A stretch of DNA of 64,000 nt from NCBI GenBank assembly GCA_021029595.1, contig JAJJOY010000010.1, positions 42,045-106,044 on the forward strand, in the 5' to 3' direction. The position numbers were made by a program, and so were the translations under genes. Shown one piece after another: positions 43,817 through 50,974 of the stretch (the first letter of the stretch is position 1; each line of letters begins with the position of its first letter). Origin of the DNA: Hominenteromicrobium mulieris (lineage in GTDB: Bacteria; Bacillota; Clostridia; Oscillospirales; Acutalibacteraceae). The notes below the pieces were generated by a model that worked only from the letters and a program-made list of their open reading frames with translations, made no database searches and was not told where the DNA came from.

Positions 43817-44359
43817 ATGAACCGATACGTTGTGCTTGCCCGTTTTGATAAAAATACAGAAGAAAAACTGATTGCGCTGCGCCGCGAGATGACAAACGCA
43901 GGCTATGCGTCTTCCGAGTGGCCGCCGCATATCACGCTTGCGGCGTATGAAGATCTCGATGCCGAAGCGCTCTGCGACTGGACAGGGAAGTTTGTCCGCG
44001 AACACACGCGCCAAAAGCTGGCGTTCGGCTCTGTGAGCCTTCTGCCGCCGTATGCCACGCACCGCGAAACCGCCGTGCTGTGCCTGAATCCGGTACACGC
44101 AAAGCCTTTTGTCGATTTTTACTATGCGTTCCACGAAAAATACGAGTCGTTCTGCAAAGGCATCGGCAGTTTCTCCGCCGTTTCGGAGGACAAGCCCGTC
44201 ATCCACTGTACGCTCAGCGTTGTGCGCATTACGGAGCTGCAGGACGCGCTCGAGCTCGTCTTCCAAAATGATGTTTTCACCCAAGCCGAAGTTACCGCGC
44301 TGGAGATCTACACCTATCCCATGCGCCTCATCAAACGGTTTGACCTGACCAGAGCGTAA
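43817..44359 (+). CDS. 2H phosphoesterase / 2'-5' RNA ligase-like protein
   Basis: A 180-residue protein with the two His-x-Thr motifs of the 2H superfamily: PPHITLA near residue 36 and IHCTLSV near 134. These form the catalytic centre of cyclic phosphodiesterases and LigT-like RNA ligases acting on RNA 2',3' ends or nucleotides. The protein is cytoplasmic. It follows the FliB-like gene by 27 bases with GAAAGGAGC upstream, so it is probably co-transcribed. Confidence 0.83.
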   Translation: MNRYVVLARFDKNTEEKLIALRREMTNAGYASSEWPPHITLAAYEDLDAEALCDWTGKFVREHTRQKLAFGSVSLLPPYATHRETAVLCLNPVHAKPFVDFYYAFHEKYESFCKGIGSFSAVSEDKPVIHCTLSVVRITELQDALELVFQNDVFTQAEVTALEIYTYPMRLIKRFDLTRA

Positions 44360-44377
44360 ATTCAAAATTTCAAAAGC

Positions 44378-44412
44378 AAAAGCACGCAGTGTTTCAAAAC
44401 CTGCGTGCTTTT
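44378..44412. terminator. Bidirectional terminator
   Basis: 12-bp stem AAAAGCACGCAG with its complement and T/A-rich flanks, between convergent genes. Confidence 0.8.
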
Positions 44413-44421
44413 TGCGTATAA

Positions 44422-44934
44422 TCATTCAAAATACAGTGTGCCCATGTTCAGCAATCTCGTCAGGCGCGCTAAAATGCGACGGAGGGTAGGCAGGAGCAAA
44501 AAGGCGAGGAGAAAGTTCGAGACACCGTGGACAAGGTCGAACGGAATGCCGCTGATGATATACGCCAGCGTTGCCGCGGGGCCGCTTAAAATGAGCACGG
44601 GTATCGCGGTGAGCGTGCCGAAAATCAGCCCGTAAAACCCGCACAGAAGCCCCCAGCCGAGGCGGCTTTCCATTTTACGAAACAGCCAAGCGGCGACGGC
44701 CAAAATCGCCCAGATGTAGAGGTACGAAAACCACCACAGCCCAAAACCGTACAGCAACCCCTCAAGCAGCACGAATACGGCGAGCGTATAACCCACGTAT
44801 GGCCCGAGCGCAAGGGTGAACAGCACCGTGAGCGATGAGGCAAGCTCCACGTTTGGCAAAGGGGCAAGTGCCACCTGCGAAACAAACATCAGCGCGCCCA
44901 AAATGCCGCTGAGTGCCACGCATTTTAAGCGCAA
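44422..44934 (-). CDS. ECF transporter S component
   Basis: Membrane substrate-binding subunit of an energy-coupling-factor vitamin transporter, 170 residues with about six hydrophobic segments. The N-terminal helix LKCVALSGILGALMFVSQV is typical of S components that dock onto the EcfT scaffold, followed by LTVLFTLALGPYVGYTLAV. The start is TTG at 44934, one base after the stop of the upstream gene and 9 bases after GGTGGGG; the longer open frame overlaps that gene and is not hydrophobic. No EcfA/EcfT is in the window, so a shared module is used. Substrate unknown. Confidence 0.8.
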   Translation of the reverse strand: MRLKCVALSGILGALMFVSQVALAPLPNVELASSLTVLFTLALGPYVGYTLAVFVLLEGLLYGFGLWWFSYLYIWAILAVAAWLFRKMESRLGWGLLCGFYGLIFGTLTAIPVLILSGPAATLAYIISGIPFDLVHGVSNFLLAFLLLPTLRRILARLTRLLNMGTLYFE

Positions 44935-44935
44935 A

Positions 44936-45343
44936 TTAATACCCCACCGTGAGCGTGAACTCGTACTTGCCTCCGTCTTCGACCGGGGTGGAGTCGACGC
45001 CGGTGGAGGCCATTTCACCGTTGATTGTCAGACACCACCACTCCTGATTCGCGCTGTCGGCTTCAATGCCGTCCACTTTTGTGACGAACAGGCCGTATTC
45101 GCTCTCTTCGCCTTCGATAAGGTCGGCATCCTGCAAAGCGGTACCGAGCATTTCTTCGTCCGTGTTGAGATTATGCACGGTCTCTTTGCCGTCGGCATCG
45201 ACAACGGTGAGCGTGTAGGCTTTAGCGCCTGCGGTGCCCTTCGGCACCGTGACCTGCCAGATGACAACGCCTGCGACGACGAGCACAACGAACACGATGG
45301 CCGCAATAATGAGCGGCTTCTGGTTTTTGGTTTTGGTTGACAT
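44936..45343 (-). CDS. DUF4430 extracytoplasmic protein
   Basis: A 135-residue protein with an N-terminal membrane anchor (about 11-30) and an outside domain of the DUF4430 type, related to the C-terminal part of transcobalamin. Visible segments are LNTDEEMLGTALQDADLI, EWWCLTINGEMASTGVDSTPVEDGGKYEFTLT. Such proteins are often next to ECF S components, and here the S-component start is coupled to its stop. It may capture the ligand, possibly a corrinoid, outside the cell; this is inference from context. Confidence 0.82.
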   Translation of the reverse strand: MSTKTKNQKPLIIAAIVFVVLVVAGVVIWQVTVPKGTAGAKAYTLTVVDADGKETVHNLNTDEEMLGTALQDADLIEGEESEYGLFVTKVDGIEADSANQEWWCLTINGEMASTGVDSTPVEDGGKYEFTLTVGY

Positions 45344-45386
45344 AATTTTTTACCTCTTTCTTGTTTTTTATCCCCAAACAGGTGAA

Positions 45387-46103
45387 TTACTCGGCTGTGT
45401 TTTCCACTTTTTCTGCCTGCTCTGTGGAAACTCTTTCGGGCGTTTCCGGCTCGCCGTTCCAACGGGCGATAATGGCTTTTGTCTTGATGCCCTCTGCGGT
45501 GAACATCACCTCGTGCTCGGACTGAATGTTGCCCGGCGCGTCTTCGCTGTGCAGGTCGTCCGTTTTGCAGAGAATTTCAAACCCTGCTTCACTTAAATAG
45601 CGTTGCGTCGCAAGGTACAGGTCGGTGTTGTCGGTTTTGAACCACAGTTCGCCGCCGGGTGCGAGCACCTTTTTGTAGGTGTTCAGCTGGCGGGTGTGGG
45701 TCAGGCGGCGCTTATGGTCTCCGGCCTTCTGCCACGGGTTGCAGAAGTTTACATAAATTCGTGCAGCTTTTTCACTGGACGCAAAAAGTGTATCCAGTTT
45801 TTCAATGTTATAGGAAAGAAGATTTACGTTTTCCACGGGATCCTCGCCGAACTCCGCTTCCATGTTGCGGCGGGCAACGCCCAAAATATCTTCACTGATG
45901 TCGATGCCGATGAAATTTACGTCTTTTTCTCGGTGCGCAAGCTTTGCCAAAAACGTGCATTTGCCGCAGCCGAGGTCTAAATGGATGGGCTGCTGCTTTT
46001 TAAAGCGCTCGCCCCATGTTCCGGCGGCGGTTTTCGGCTCGTGCACATAAAACGGGCACGCGGCAAGTTCCGGGCGCGCCCACTTTTTCTTTCGGATTCT
46101 CAA
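45387..46103 (-). CDS. trmB: tRNA (guanine46-N7)-methyltransferase
   Basis: SAM-dependent enzyme that forms m7G46 in tRNA variable loops, 238 residues. The family is recognised from HLDLGCGKCTFLAKLA, FIGIDISEDILGVARRN, INFCNPW-like VNFCNPWQKAGDHKRRL (catalytic Asp in the KxxHxxRR region), and LWFKTDNTDLY. The N-terminal 30 residues are basic. It is upstream of the DUF4430 gene by 43 bases; whether the three minus-strand genes form one transcript is unclear. Confidence 0.93.
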   Translation of the reverse strand: MRIRKKKWARPELAACPFYVHEPKTAAGTWGERFKKQQPIHLDLGCGKCTFLAKLAHREKDVNFIGIDISEDILGVARRNMEAEFGEDPVENVNLLSYNIEKLDTLFASSEKAARIYVNFCNPWQKAGDHKRRLTHTRQLNTYKKVLAPGGELWFKTDNTDLYLATQRYLSEAGFEILCKTDDLHSEDAPGNIQSEHEVMFTAEGIKTKAIIARWNGEPETPERVSTEQAEKVENTAE

Positions 46104-46223
46104 AATTTTATCCTCATTTCTTTTCCGTTATTTTCGCTCTGCCTATTTTAACGCAGAAATGAAAAGTGTGCAAGTGCGATTCTGTTTTTTCCCCGTTTTG
46201 CGCGCTTTTTTCTTCTTTTTCCA

Positions 46224-46252
46224 TTGAAAGGCATCGGGCATTTTGCTATAAT
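46224..46252 (+). promoter_or_regulatory. Promoter of the patatin gene
   Basis: TTGAAA (46224-46229) and perfect TATAAT (46247-46252), spaced 17 bases. Confidence 0.75.
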
Positions 46253-46310
46253 AAGAAAAAGCGCAAACTTAGACTTACATATCACTTTATATGTCAAGGA
46301 GGAAAACGTG

Positions 46311-47180
46311 ATGGACGAATTAAAAATGCAAAACGGTGCTTTAATTTTGGAGGGCGGCTCTCTGCGCTCGCTCTTTACCTCCGGCGTTTTGGACGTCTTC
46401 ATGGAGCACAACTTATATTTCTCCGATGTGACCGGTGTGTCCGCAGGCTCTTTGACCGGCGTGAACTACGTTTCCCGCCAGCCGGGGCGTTCCGCAAAGC
46501 TTAACATCGACTACGTGAACGACAAGCGGTATCTCGGCGTGAACAATCTCATCTTACACCACGAGATCTTTAGCTTTGACTTTTTGTTTAACGATTTGTC
46601 ACGCAGCATTCTGCCGATGGATTTTGACACGTTTTATAAATCGCCGCAGCATTTTACCGCCGTGGCGACGAACCTAAGAACCGGCGAGGCGGAATACTTT
46701 GAAAAAAGTGCCTGCTCGGATATTTTGGCAGCTATTCGCGCCAGCAGCAGTATGCCGATGCTCTCGAAAGCCGTGAAGATGAACGGCGAGCTGTACCTGG
46801 ACGGCGGCTGTGCCATGGCGATTCCGTACCAAAAGGCCATCGATGACGGCTTTGAGAAGATCGTGCTGGTCTTAACGCGCCAGCAGGGCTACCGCAAGCT
46901 TTACACAAAGCCCTCTATGCTGCGTTTGTATGCGAAGTATTTCCGGCATTTCCCGAAGTTTTTGAGCGCGCTGTACGCCGTTCCGACGCGCTACGACGCC
47001 CAGCAAAGGGAGATCGACCGCTTAGAGAAAGAAGGCCGCATTTTCGTTATCCGCCCGCAGGGACCCGTGAATGTTTCGCACACGGAAAAGGACACGGCGA
47101 AATTAAAAGCGCTGTACGAGGAAGGCCGTCAGGAAGCCGAGCGCCGCATGGACGCACTGAAACGGTATTTGGAGGCGTAA
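46311..47180 (+). CDS. Patatin-like phospholipase
   Basis: Serine acyl hydrolase with a Ser-Asp dyad, 289 residues. The oxyanion region is LILEGGSLRSLFTSGVLD, the nucleophile elbow GVSAGSL, and the Asp lies in LDGGCAMAIPY. It resembles YjjU-type bacterial patatins, cytoplasmic lipases of uncertain substrate. ATG at 46311 follows AAGGAGGAAAAC; the frame is open upstream across the promoter. It is the last clearly chromosomal gene before the tRNA scar. Confidence 0.88.
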   Translation: MDELKMQNGALILEGGSLRSLFTSGVLDVFMEHNLYFSDVTGVSAGSLTGVNYVSRQPGRSAKLNIDYVNDKRYLGVNNLILHHEIFSFDFLFNDLSRSILPMDFDTFYKSPQHFTAVATNLRTGEAEYFEKSACSDILAAIRASSSMPMLSKAVKMNGELYLDGGCAMAIPYQKAIDDGFEKIVLVLTRQQGYRKLYTKPSMLRLYAKYFRHFPKFLSALYAVPTRYDAQQREIDRLEKEGRIFVIRPQGPVNVSHTEKDTAKLKALYEEGRQEAERRMDALKRYLEA

Positions 47181-47224
47181 TTTGCAAAAGGCGCCGTCAA
47201 ATTGACGATTGTAAAAGATTAAGC

Positions 47225-47257
47225 AAAGCCCGCAGACTCAAAAAATCTGCGGGCTTT
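47225..47257 (+). terminator. Terminator of the patatin gene
   Basis: 12-bp stem AAAGCCCGCAGA with its complement around a 9-base loop. Confidence 0.75.
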
Positions 47258-47263
47258 AACGAA

Positions 47264-47292
47264 AAAGGACTCTGCAATTTGCAAAGTCCTTT
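47264..47292 (-). terminator. Original terminator of the tRNA-Pro gene
   Basis: On the minus strand AAAGGACTTTGCAAATTGCAGAGTCCTTTTT, an imperfect hairpin with a T-run, begins 4 bases after the tRNA CCA end. Its presence shows that this side is the native 3' flank. Confidence 0.75.
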
Positions 47293-47296
47293 CGTT

Positions 47297-47341
47297 TGGT
47301 CGAGGTGACAGGATTCGAACCTGCGGCATCTTGGTCCCAAA
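47297..47341 (-). other. 3' half of tRNA-Pro(UGG), attachment-site scar
   Basis: On the minus strand the last 45 bases of a tRNA-Pro are intact: anticodon loop TTTGGGA with anticodon TGG, the stem half CCAAG, variable loop, T arm GCAGG-TTCGAAT-CCTGT, acceptor strand CACCTCG, discriminator A and encoded CCA. Upstream of the loop the matching CTTGG is missing and the D arm and 5' acceptor strand are absent. This is what remains at one end when an element integrates into the 3' half of a tRNA gene. It cannot make a functional tRNA. Confidence 0.85.
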
Positions 47342-47477
47342 CTTATCGGGAAAACTTTTTATGCTCGTTTATAGCGGTTTTCAGTGCTTTTTAATTTGTT
47401 TTACTTACTCTTTGACGCTCTTATCTCCACTGTGTCCGCATGTTCCAGCGCCGTCTGTGGTAATCTATGTGGTCAAA

Positions 47478-47532
47478 AACGCTTCCCGCCCGATTTCCGG
47501 TGAATGTTCACCGATGCCGGACGGGAAGCGTT
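47478..47532 (+). terminator. Long hairpin in the island's left flank
   Basis: Stem AACGCTTCCCG with its complement encloses a second hairpin GGTGAA-TG-TTCACC, followed by TCTCGTTGCTGTT. A terminator or structured RNA end. The rest of 47342-47608 shows no gene I can support. Confidence 0.5.
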
Positions 47533-47608
47533 TCTCGTTGCTGTTGGCTGCATTGTAACTCTGAGCAGGCGATTATGCAAGTTGTTTCTGAGCAGAGGGC
47601 GGCTCAAA

Positions 47609-47628
47609 GGTTGAGCCGCTATAGACAA
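47609..47628 (+). repeat. 20-bp direct repeat, left copy
   Basis: GGTTGAGCCGCTATAGACAA, identical to 48927-48946 on the other side of the Fic gene. The left copy is also the right half of a hairpin GCGGCTCA..TGAGCCGC. Confidence 0.8.
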
Positions 47629-47685
47629 AGAAGAGTGAGTTTACAGCATGAAAATAATCGCAGGCTCTTTTCCATCAACTGAGTA

Positions 47686-47772
47686 TAAATCCCTTAATGA
47701 AGGCATAATAGTAAGGGATTTATGGCACAGCCCATTGACTATTCCCTTATTTTATATTATTATTTAAGGGAA
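47686..47772 (+). promoter_or_regulatory. Fic promoter with two matching dyads
   Basis: Promoter TTGACT (47735-47740), 17 bases, TATTAT (47758-47763). Dyad 1 has 11-bp arms TAAATCCCTTA (47686-47696) and TAAGGGATTTA (47712-47722). Dyad 2 has 8-bp arms TTCCCTTA (47742-47749) and TAAGGGAA (47765-47772). Both share TCCCTTA/TAAGGGA with exactly 15 bases between the arms. Dyad 2 overlaps the -35/-10 region, so binding would repress. Confidence 0.65.
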
Positions 47773-47791
47773 AACGAATGGAGGTGAGGAA

Positions 47792-48838
47792 ATGAGAACC
47801 TTCAATTACTCCGCAATCAAGGAGCAGAAGTGGGACTTGGATGTTCTTGGCCTGATTGCGGCCATATACAAGGAAGCCGGAAAGCAGGAACTGTATTTGA
47901 GGCAGCGTCCGGAGGAGCTCGAAAAGCTCGTGGAGATTGCCAAGATACAGAGCACTGAGGCATCGAATGCCATCGAGGGCATCGTTACCACGAGTACCCG
48001 AATCCGGCAGCTTGTCGAAGAGAAAACCACGCCGAGGAACCGTGACGAGCAGGAGATTGCCGGATACCGTGATGTGCTGAGCATCATTCACGAGAGCTTT
48101 GACGCGATTCCAATTACGCGGAACTATATCCTGCAGCTTCACAAAATCCTGTACAGCCACATGAATAACCCGCTTGCGGGCCGCACAAAAAGCGTGCAGA
48201 ATTATATCACTGCCACCTATCCGGACGGTCATGTGGAAACGCTGTTCACGCCGCTTGCTCCGTATGAAACGCCGGAAGCGCTGGACAGAATCTGTGAGGA
48301 ATACAACCGCGTAATCGGGAATATGAAACTGGAGCCGTTGATTGCGATTCCGGTTTTTGTCCATGACTTTCTGTGCATCCACCCCTTCAATGACGGCAAC
48401 GGAAGAATGAGCAGATTGCTCACAACGCTGCTTCTGTACCGAAATGGTTTTTATGTTGGAAAGTATATCTCCCTTGAAGCCAAAATCGCCAAAAACAAAG
48501 ATCTGTACTACGATGCGCTTGCACAGGCGCAAACCGGCTGGCACGAAGGCACCGAGGATGTAGTGCCCTTTATCAAATATCTGCTTGGAACAATACTTGC
48601 AGCCTATAAGGACTTTGAGGATCGTGTGGCGCTTGTTGAAACCAAGCTGCCCGCACTGGAAATGGTGCGCAGAGCAAGCAATAATAGAATCGGGCGCTTC
48701 AGCAAGCAAGACATCCGGGAGTTCTGTCCAACGCTCAGCGACAGTTCCATAGAGGGAGCCTTGCGGAAGTTAGTCGCCGTTGGTGAACTGAAAAAAGAAG
48801 GAAAAGGTAAAAACACCTGCTATTTCAGACTGAATTAA
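47792..48838 (+). CDS. Fic-domain protein with inhibitory motif and C-terminal winged helix
   Basis: A 348-residue Fic protein. The catalytic motif HPFNDGNGRMSR starts at His197 and is complete, so AMP transfer to a target is possible. The N-terminal helix has the class II inhibitory motif Ser58-x3-Glu62-Gly63 (SNAIEG), which blocks ATP binding until relieved. Residues about 290-348 look like a winged helix (FSKQDIREFCPTLSDSSIEGALRKLVAVGEL). Members of this group often regulate their own promoter; the paired dyads upstream fit that. Targets are unknown. GGAGGTGAGG precedes the ATG. Confidence 0.88.
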   Translation: MRTFNYSAIKEQKWDLDVLGLIAAIYKEAGKQELYLRQRPEELEKLVEIAKIQSTEASNAIEGIVTTSTRIRQLVEEKTTPRNRDEQEIAGYRDVLSIIHESFDAIPITRNYILQLHKILYSHMNNPLAGRTKSVQNYITATYPDGHVETLFTPLAPYETPEALDRICEEYNRVIGNMKLEPLIAIPVFVHDFLCIHPFNDGNGRMSRLLTTLLLYRNGFYVGKYISLEAKIAKNKDLYYDALAQAQTGWHEGTEDVVPFIKYLLGTILAAYKDFEDRVALVETKLPALEMVRRASNNRIGRFSKQDIREFCPTLSDSSIEGALRKLVAVGELKKEGKGKNTCYFRLN

Positions 48839-48854
48839 ATTTCCGTCAAATTAG

Positions 48855-48893
48855 AGGGCCGCACCTGTTCATACGAGCAGGTGCGGCCCTTTT
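48855..48893 (+). terminator. Terminator of the Fic gene
   Basis: 13-bp stem AGGGCCGCACCTG with its complement around TTCATACGAG, followed by TTTT. Confidence 0.85.
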
Positions 48894-48926
48894 GGTCGCT
48901 TTACGGAAGTTGGCGTATAGTTCAAC

Positions 48927-48946
48927 GGTTGAGCCGCTATAGACAA
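48927..48946 (+). repeat. 20-bp direct repeat, right copy
   Basis: GGTTGAGCCGCTATAGACAA, identical to 47609-47628, just after the Fic terminator. Confidence 0.8.
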
Positions 48947-48984
48947 GGAATATACCCAAAGTCCCCTGCCGAAACACACTCGCC

Positions 48985-49602
48985 TTACCCGAAGAAATAC
49001 TGCTTCATATCTGAGGTGCCACCATTCTTATCGCAGAACCATTCGTAATCAGCGAGACAGTTCTGGCAGTGGGCAATTACATCAAATCCGCCTGGTGAAT
49101 GCTGGTTATCGGCAATGCTCATGACCTCCAAGGGCTTCCCGCAGGCTGGGCAGGGTCTAATCTTCCTCGCCTTACGAGTGGCACGCTCTCTCTGCTCTGT
49201 TTCAAGTGCATCTAAAAGGCCCTGCCAAAGATTTGGATTCAGTTCATGCTCTGCATAGTCTTCAAGGTGCCGCCTAATCTCATCGGCAGCCAGTACGAGA
49301 AACTTATCATCCAGAAGCTAAATGTGACGCTTGATATAATCAGCGACTACCATGGGCATACAAGTATTCCTGCCCATCGCATACCGCATTGCCGACAGCA
49401 GGATCAAGCGAAAGTCAGAGTCGCAGATCGGGGCGAGCAGATCCTGAGGGAACAGCAGAAACTCTTTGCCATTATTCATGCATACGCGCAGCGGTCGCTG
49501 TTCTTCCGTTACCAGGTTCAGTAAACTGTTAGCTTGACCTTTCAACTCATCAACGGTAATCGATTCGTAGTCCTGAAACGGGTTTACTTCATAATTCATC
49601 AT
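48985..49602 (-). pseudogene. Zinc-ribbon protein gene interrupted by an in-frame TAG
   Basis: One reading frame on the minus strand runs from ATG 49602 (GGAGGT upstream) to a TAA at 48985, with a single TAG at 49320-49318. The first part (94 residues) reads MMNYEVNPFQDYESITV and ends YIKRHI. The second part continues in phase as LLDDKFLVLAADEIRRHLE and contains a zinc ribbon CPACGKPLE...HCQNCLADYEWFC, ending KQYFFG. Coding character is the same on both sides, so this looks like one gene with a recent nonsense mutation or readthrough. The family name is unknown to me. Confidence 0.65.
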
Positions 49603-49736
49603 TTGACCTCCAATCAGTTTGTCCTCGTTATGAGGTGTTGGCATTGTAGCTCTGACTGTCCGGAGGTTCAACCGTTTCTTTCGCGGCTTGAAAAGAAATT
49701 GAATAGAGTCGGAATTCGTGCGGATTTATCATTTTC

Positions 49737-49876
49737 TTGCCTTTTCTGACCGAATGTGCTATCATAAAAATGGCGCTGTCAGGCGTTGAAATATGCCCTG
49801 GTAGTGCGGCTGTAATAGCTCGAATGCTCTGCCAGGTGGCAGAGCATTTTATATATCGGCACGGAGGAGAGACTTT
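49737..49876 (+). promoter_or_regulatory. Promoter and structured leader of the XRE-Mrr genes
   Basis: TTGCCT (49737-49742) and TATCAT (49760-49765) are 17 bases apart. The leader holds a terminator-like hairpin AATGCTCTGCC-AGGT-GGCAGAGCATT (49823-49848) followed by TTTATAT, then GGAGGAGAG and the ATG. Either an attenuator or a small RNA of about 80 bases. Confidence 0.55.
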
Positions 49877-50122
49877 ATGGCGGTTAGTTATAAAAAACTC
49901 TGGAAGTTACTCATCGATAAGGACATGAAGAAAAAAGACCTGTGTGAAAAGGCAGGTATCAGCCCAGCCTCCGTCACCAAAATGGGACGGAATGGGCATG
50001 TCACCACGGAGATACTCGTGAAGATTTGCGCAGCGCTGGATTGCAGGATTGAGGATATTGTAGAGATTGTGCCAGATGAAAAGCAACCATCAAATAAAGC
50101 GGAGCCGGGGGTGATGAGATGA
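49877..50122 (+). CDS. XRE/Cro-type helix-turn-helix regulator
   Basis: An 81-residue DNA-binding protein of the short HTH_26 type. The helix-turn-helix is KKDLCEKAGISPASVTKMGR, and the following IVKICAALDCRIEDIVEIV-like segment (LVKICAALDCRIEDIVEI) is typical. It overlaps the Mrr gene by four bases, so it is likely an autoregulator of the small nuclease operon, a common arrangement in defence islands. Confidence 0.87.
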   Translation: MAVSYKKLWKLLIDKDMKKKDLCEKAGISPASVTKMGRNGHVTTEILVKICAALDCRIEDIVEIVPDEKQPSNKAEPGVMR

Positions 50123-50934
50123 CTATCGTAGAATCTATTAAGTGTGTTTTACAACAAAATAATGATGGTTTGACCTCAAAACAAATATATGATGAGATTA
50201 TTCGTCAGGGATTGTATTCTTTTGGAGCAGAGAATCCTGTTGGTGTTGTCAATGCTCAACTTCGCCGTCGGTGTATCGGTCTGGATTTTCCGACTGCTTA
50301 CCCGATAAAATTCTTTGAAATTGCGGGTTATGAAGGAAAAAAGATCAAATTCCGTTTGATTTCGACAGAAAATACAGCCACTATTATTACTGCTCCCAAA
50401 ACTACAGATATTTCTGAACTGTTACCGGAAGAAAAAATCAAAGCTGCGCTGCAGGAGCATTTACAAAATATACGACAACAAGTATTTGATTCTGTCCTAA
50501 ACAATTCCCCAGAGTTCTTTGAACATCTTGTGGTTGACTTGCTTTTAAAGATGGGGTATGGATATGATAAAAATTCGGGTATTGTTACAGGAAAACCACA
50601 TGATGGCGGAATTGATGGAATAATTAGTGAAGATAAGCTCGGCTTGGATTTGATATATATCCAGGCTAAACGTTTTGCTAATGGCAATAAGGTTACCCGG
50701 CATGATTTACAGGCCTTTATTGGCGCCATGGAACATATTAACAAAGGTGTTTTTATTACAACATCGTCTTTTACGAGATCTGCAATACAATTCATCGAGA
50801 AGCAACAGCAAAAAAATATCAAATTAATAGATGGCAATTTACTTGCAGATCTTCTTGTTAAGTATGAGGTTGGCGTGGCAGCGGCACAAACTTTCAAATT
50901 ATATAAACTCGATACCGAATATTTTAACTTTTAA
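50119..50934 (+). CDS. HARE-HTH plus Mrr-type restriction endonuclease
   Basis: A 271-residue nuclease. Residues 1-75 resemble the HARE-HTH winged helix (IKCVLQQNNDGLTSKQIYDEI), found fused to nucleases and thought to recognise DNA or its modification. Residues about 125-250 are an Mrr/restriction-endonuclease-fold domain with the active site Asp166 in HDGGIDGI and Gln182-x-Lys184 in YIQAKRF. Mrr enzymes cut foreign or modified DNA. Gene order XRE-Mrr-DUF262 just before the dnd operon suggests a second line of restriction; whether it spares or targets phosphorothioated DNA is unknown. Confidence 0.88.
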   Translation: MTIVESIKCVLQQNNDGLTSKQIYDEIIRQGLYSFGAENPVGVVNAQLRRRCIGLDFPTAYPIKFFEIAGYEGKKIKFRLISTENTATIITAPKTTDISELLPEEKIKAALQEHLQNIRQQVFDSVLNNSPEFFEHLVVDLLLKMGYGYDKNSGIVTGKPHDGGIDGIISEDKLGLDLIYIQAKRFANGNKVTRHDLQAFIGAMEHINKGVFITTSSFTRSAIQFIEKQQQKNIKLIDGNLLADLLVKYEVGVAAAQTFKLYKLDTEYFNF

Positions 50935-50974
50935 ATCATTCGCCTAATCCGGATATAGAGATAGGAGCTTTATT

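Noticed and set aside
47297..47341. Functional tRNA-Pro
   Set aside because: The D arm, 5' anticodon strand and 5' acceptor strand are missing.
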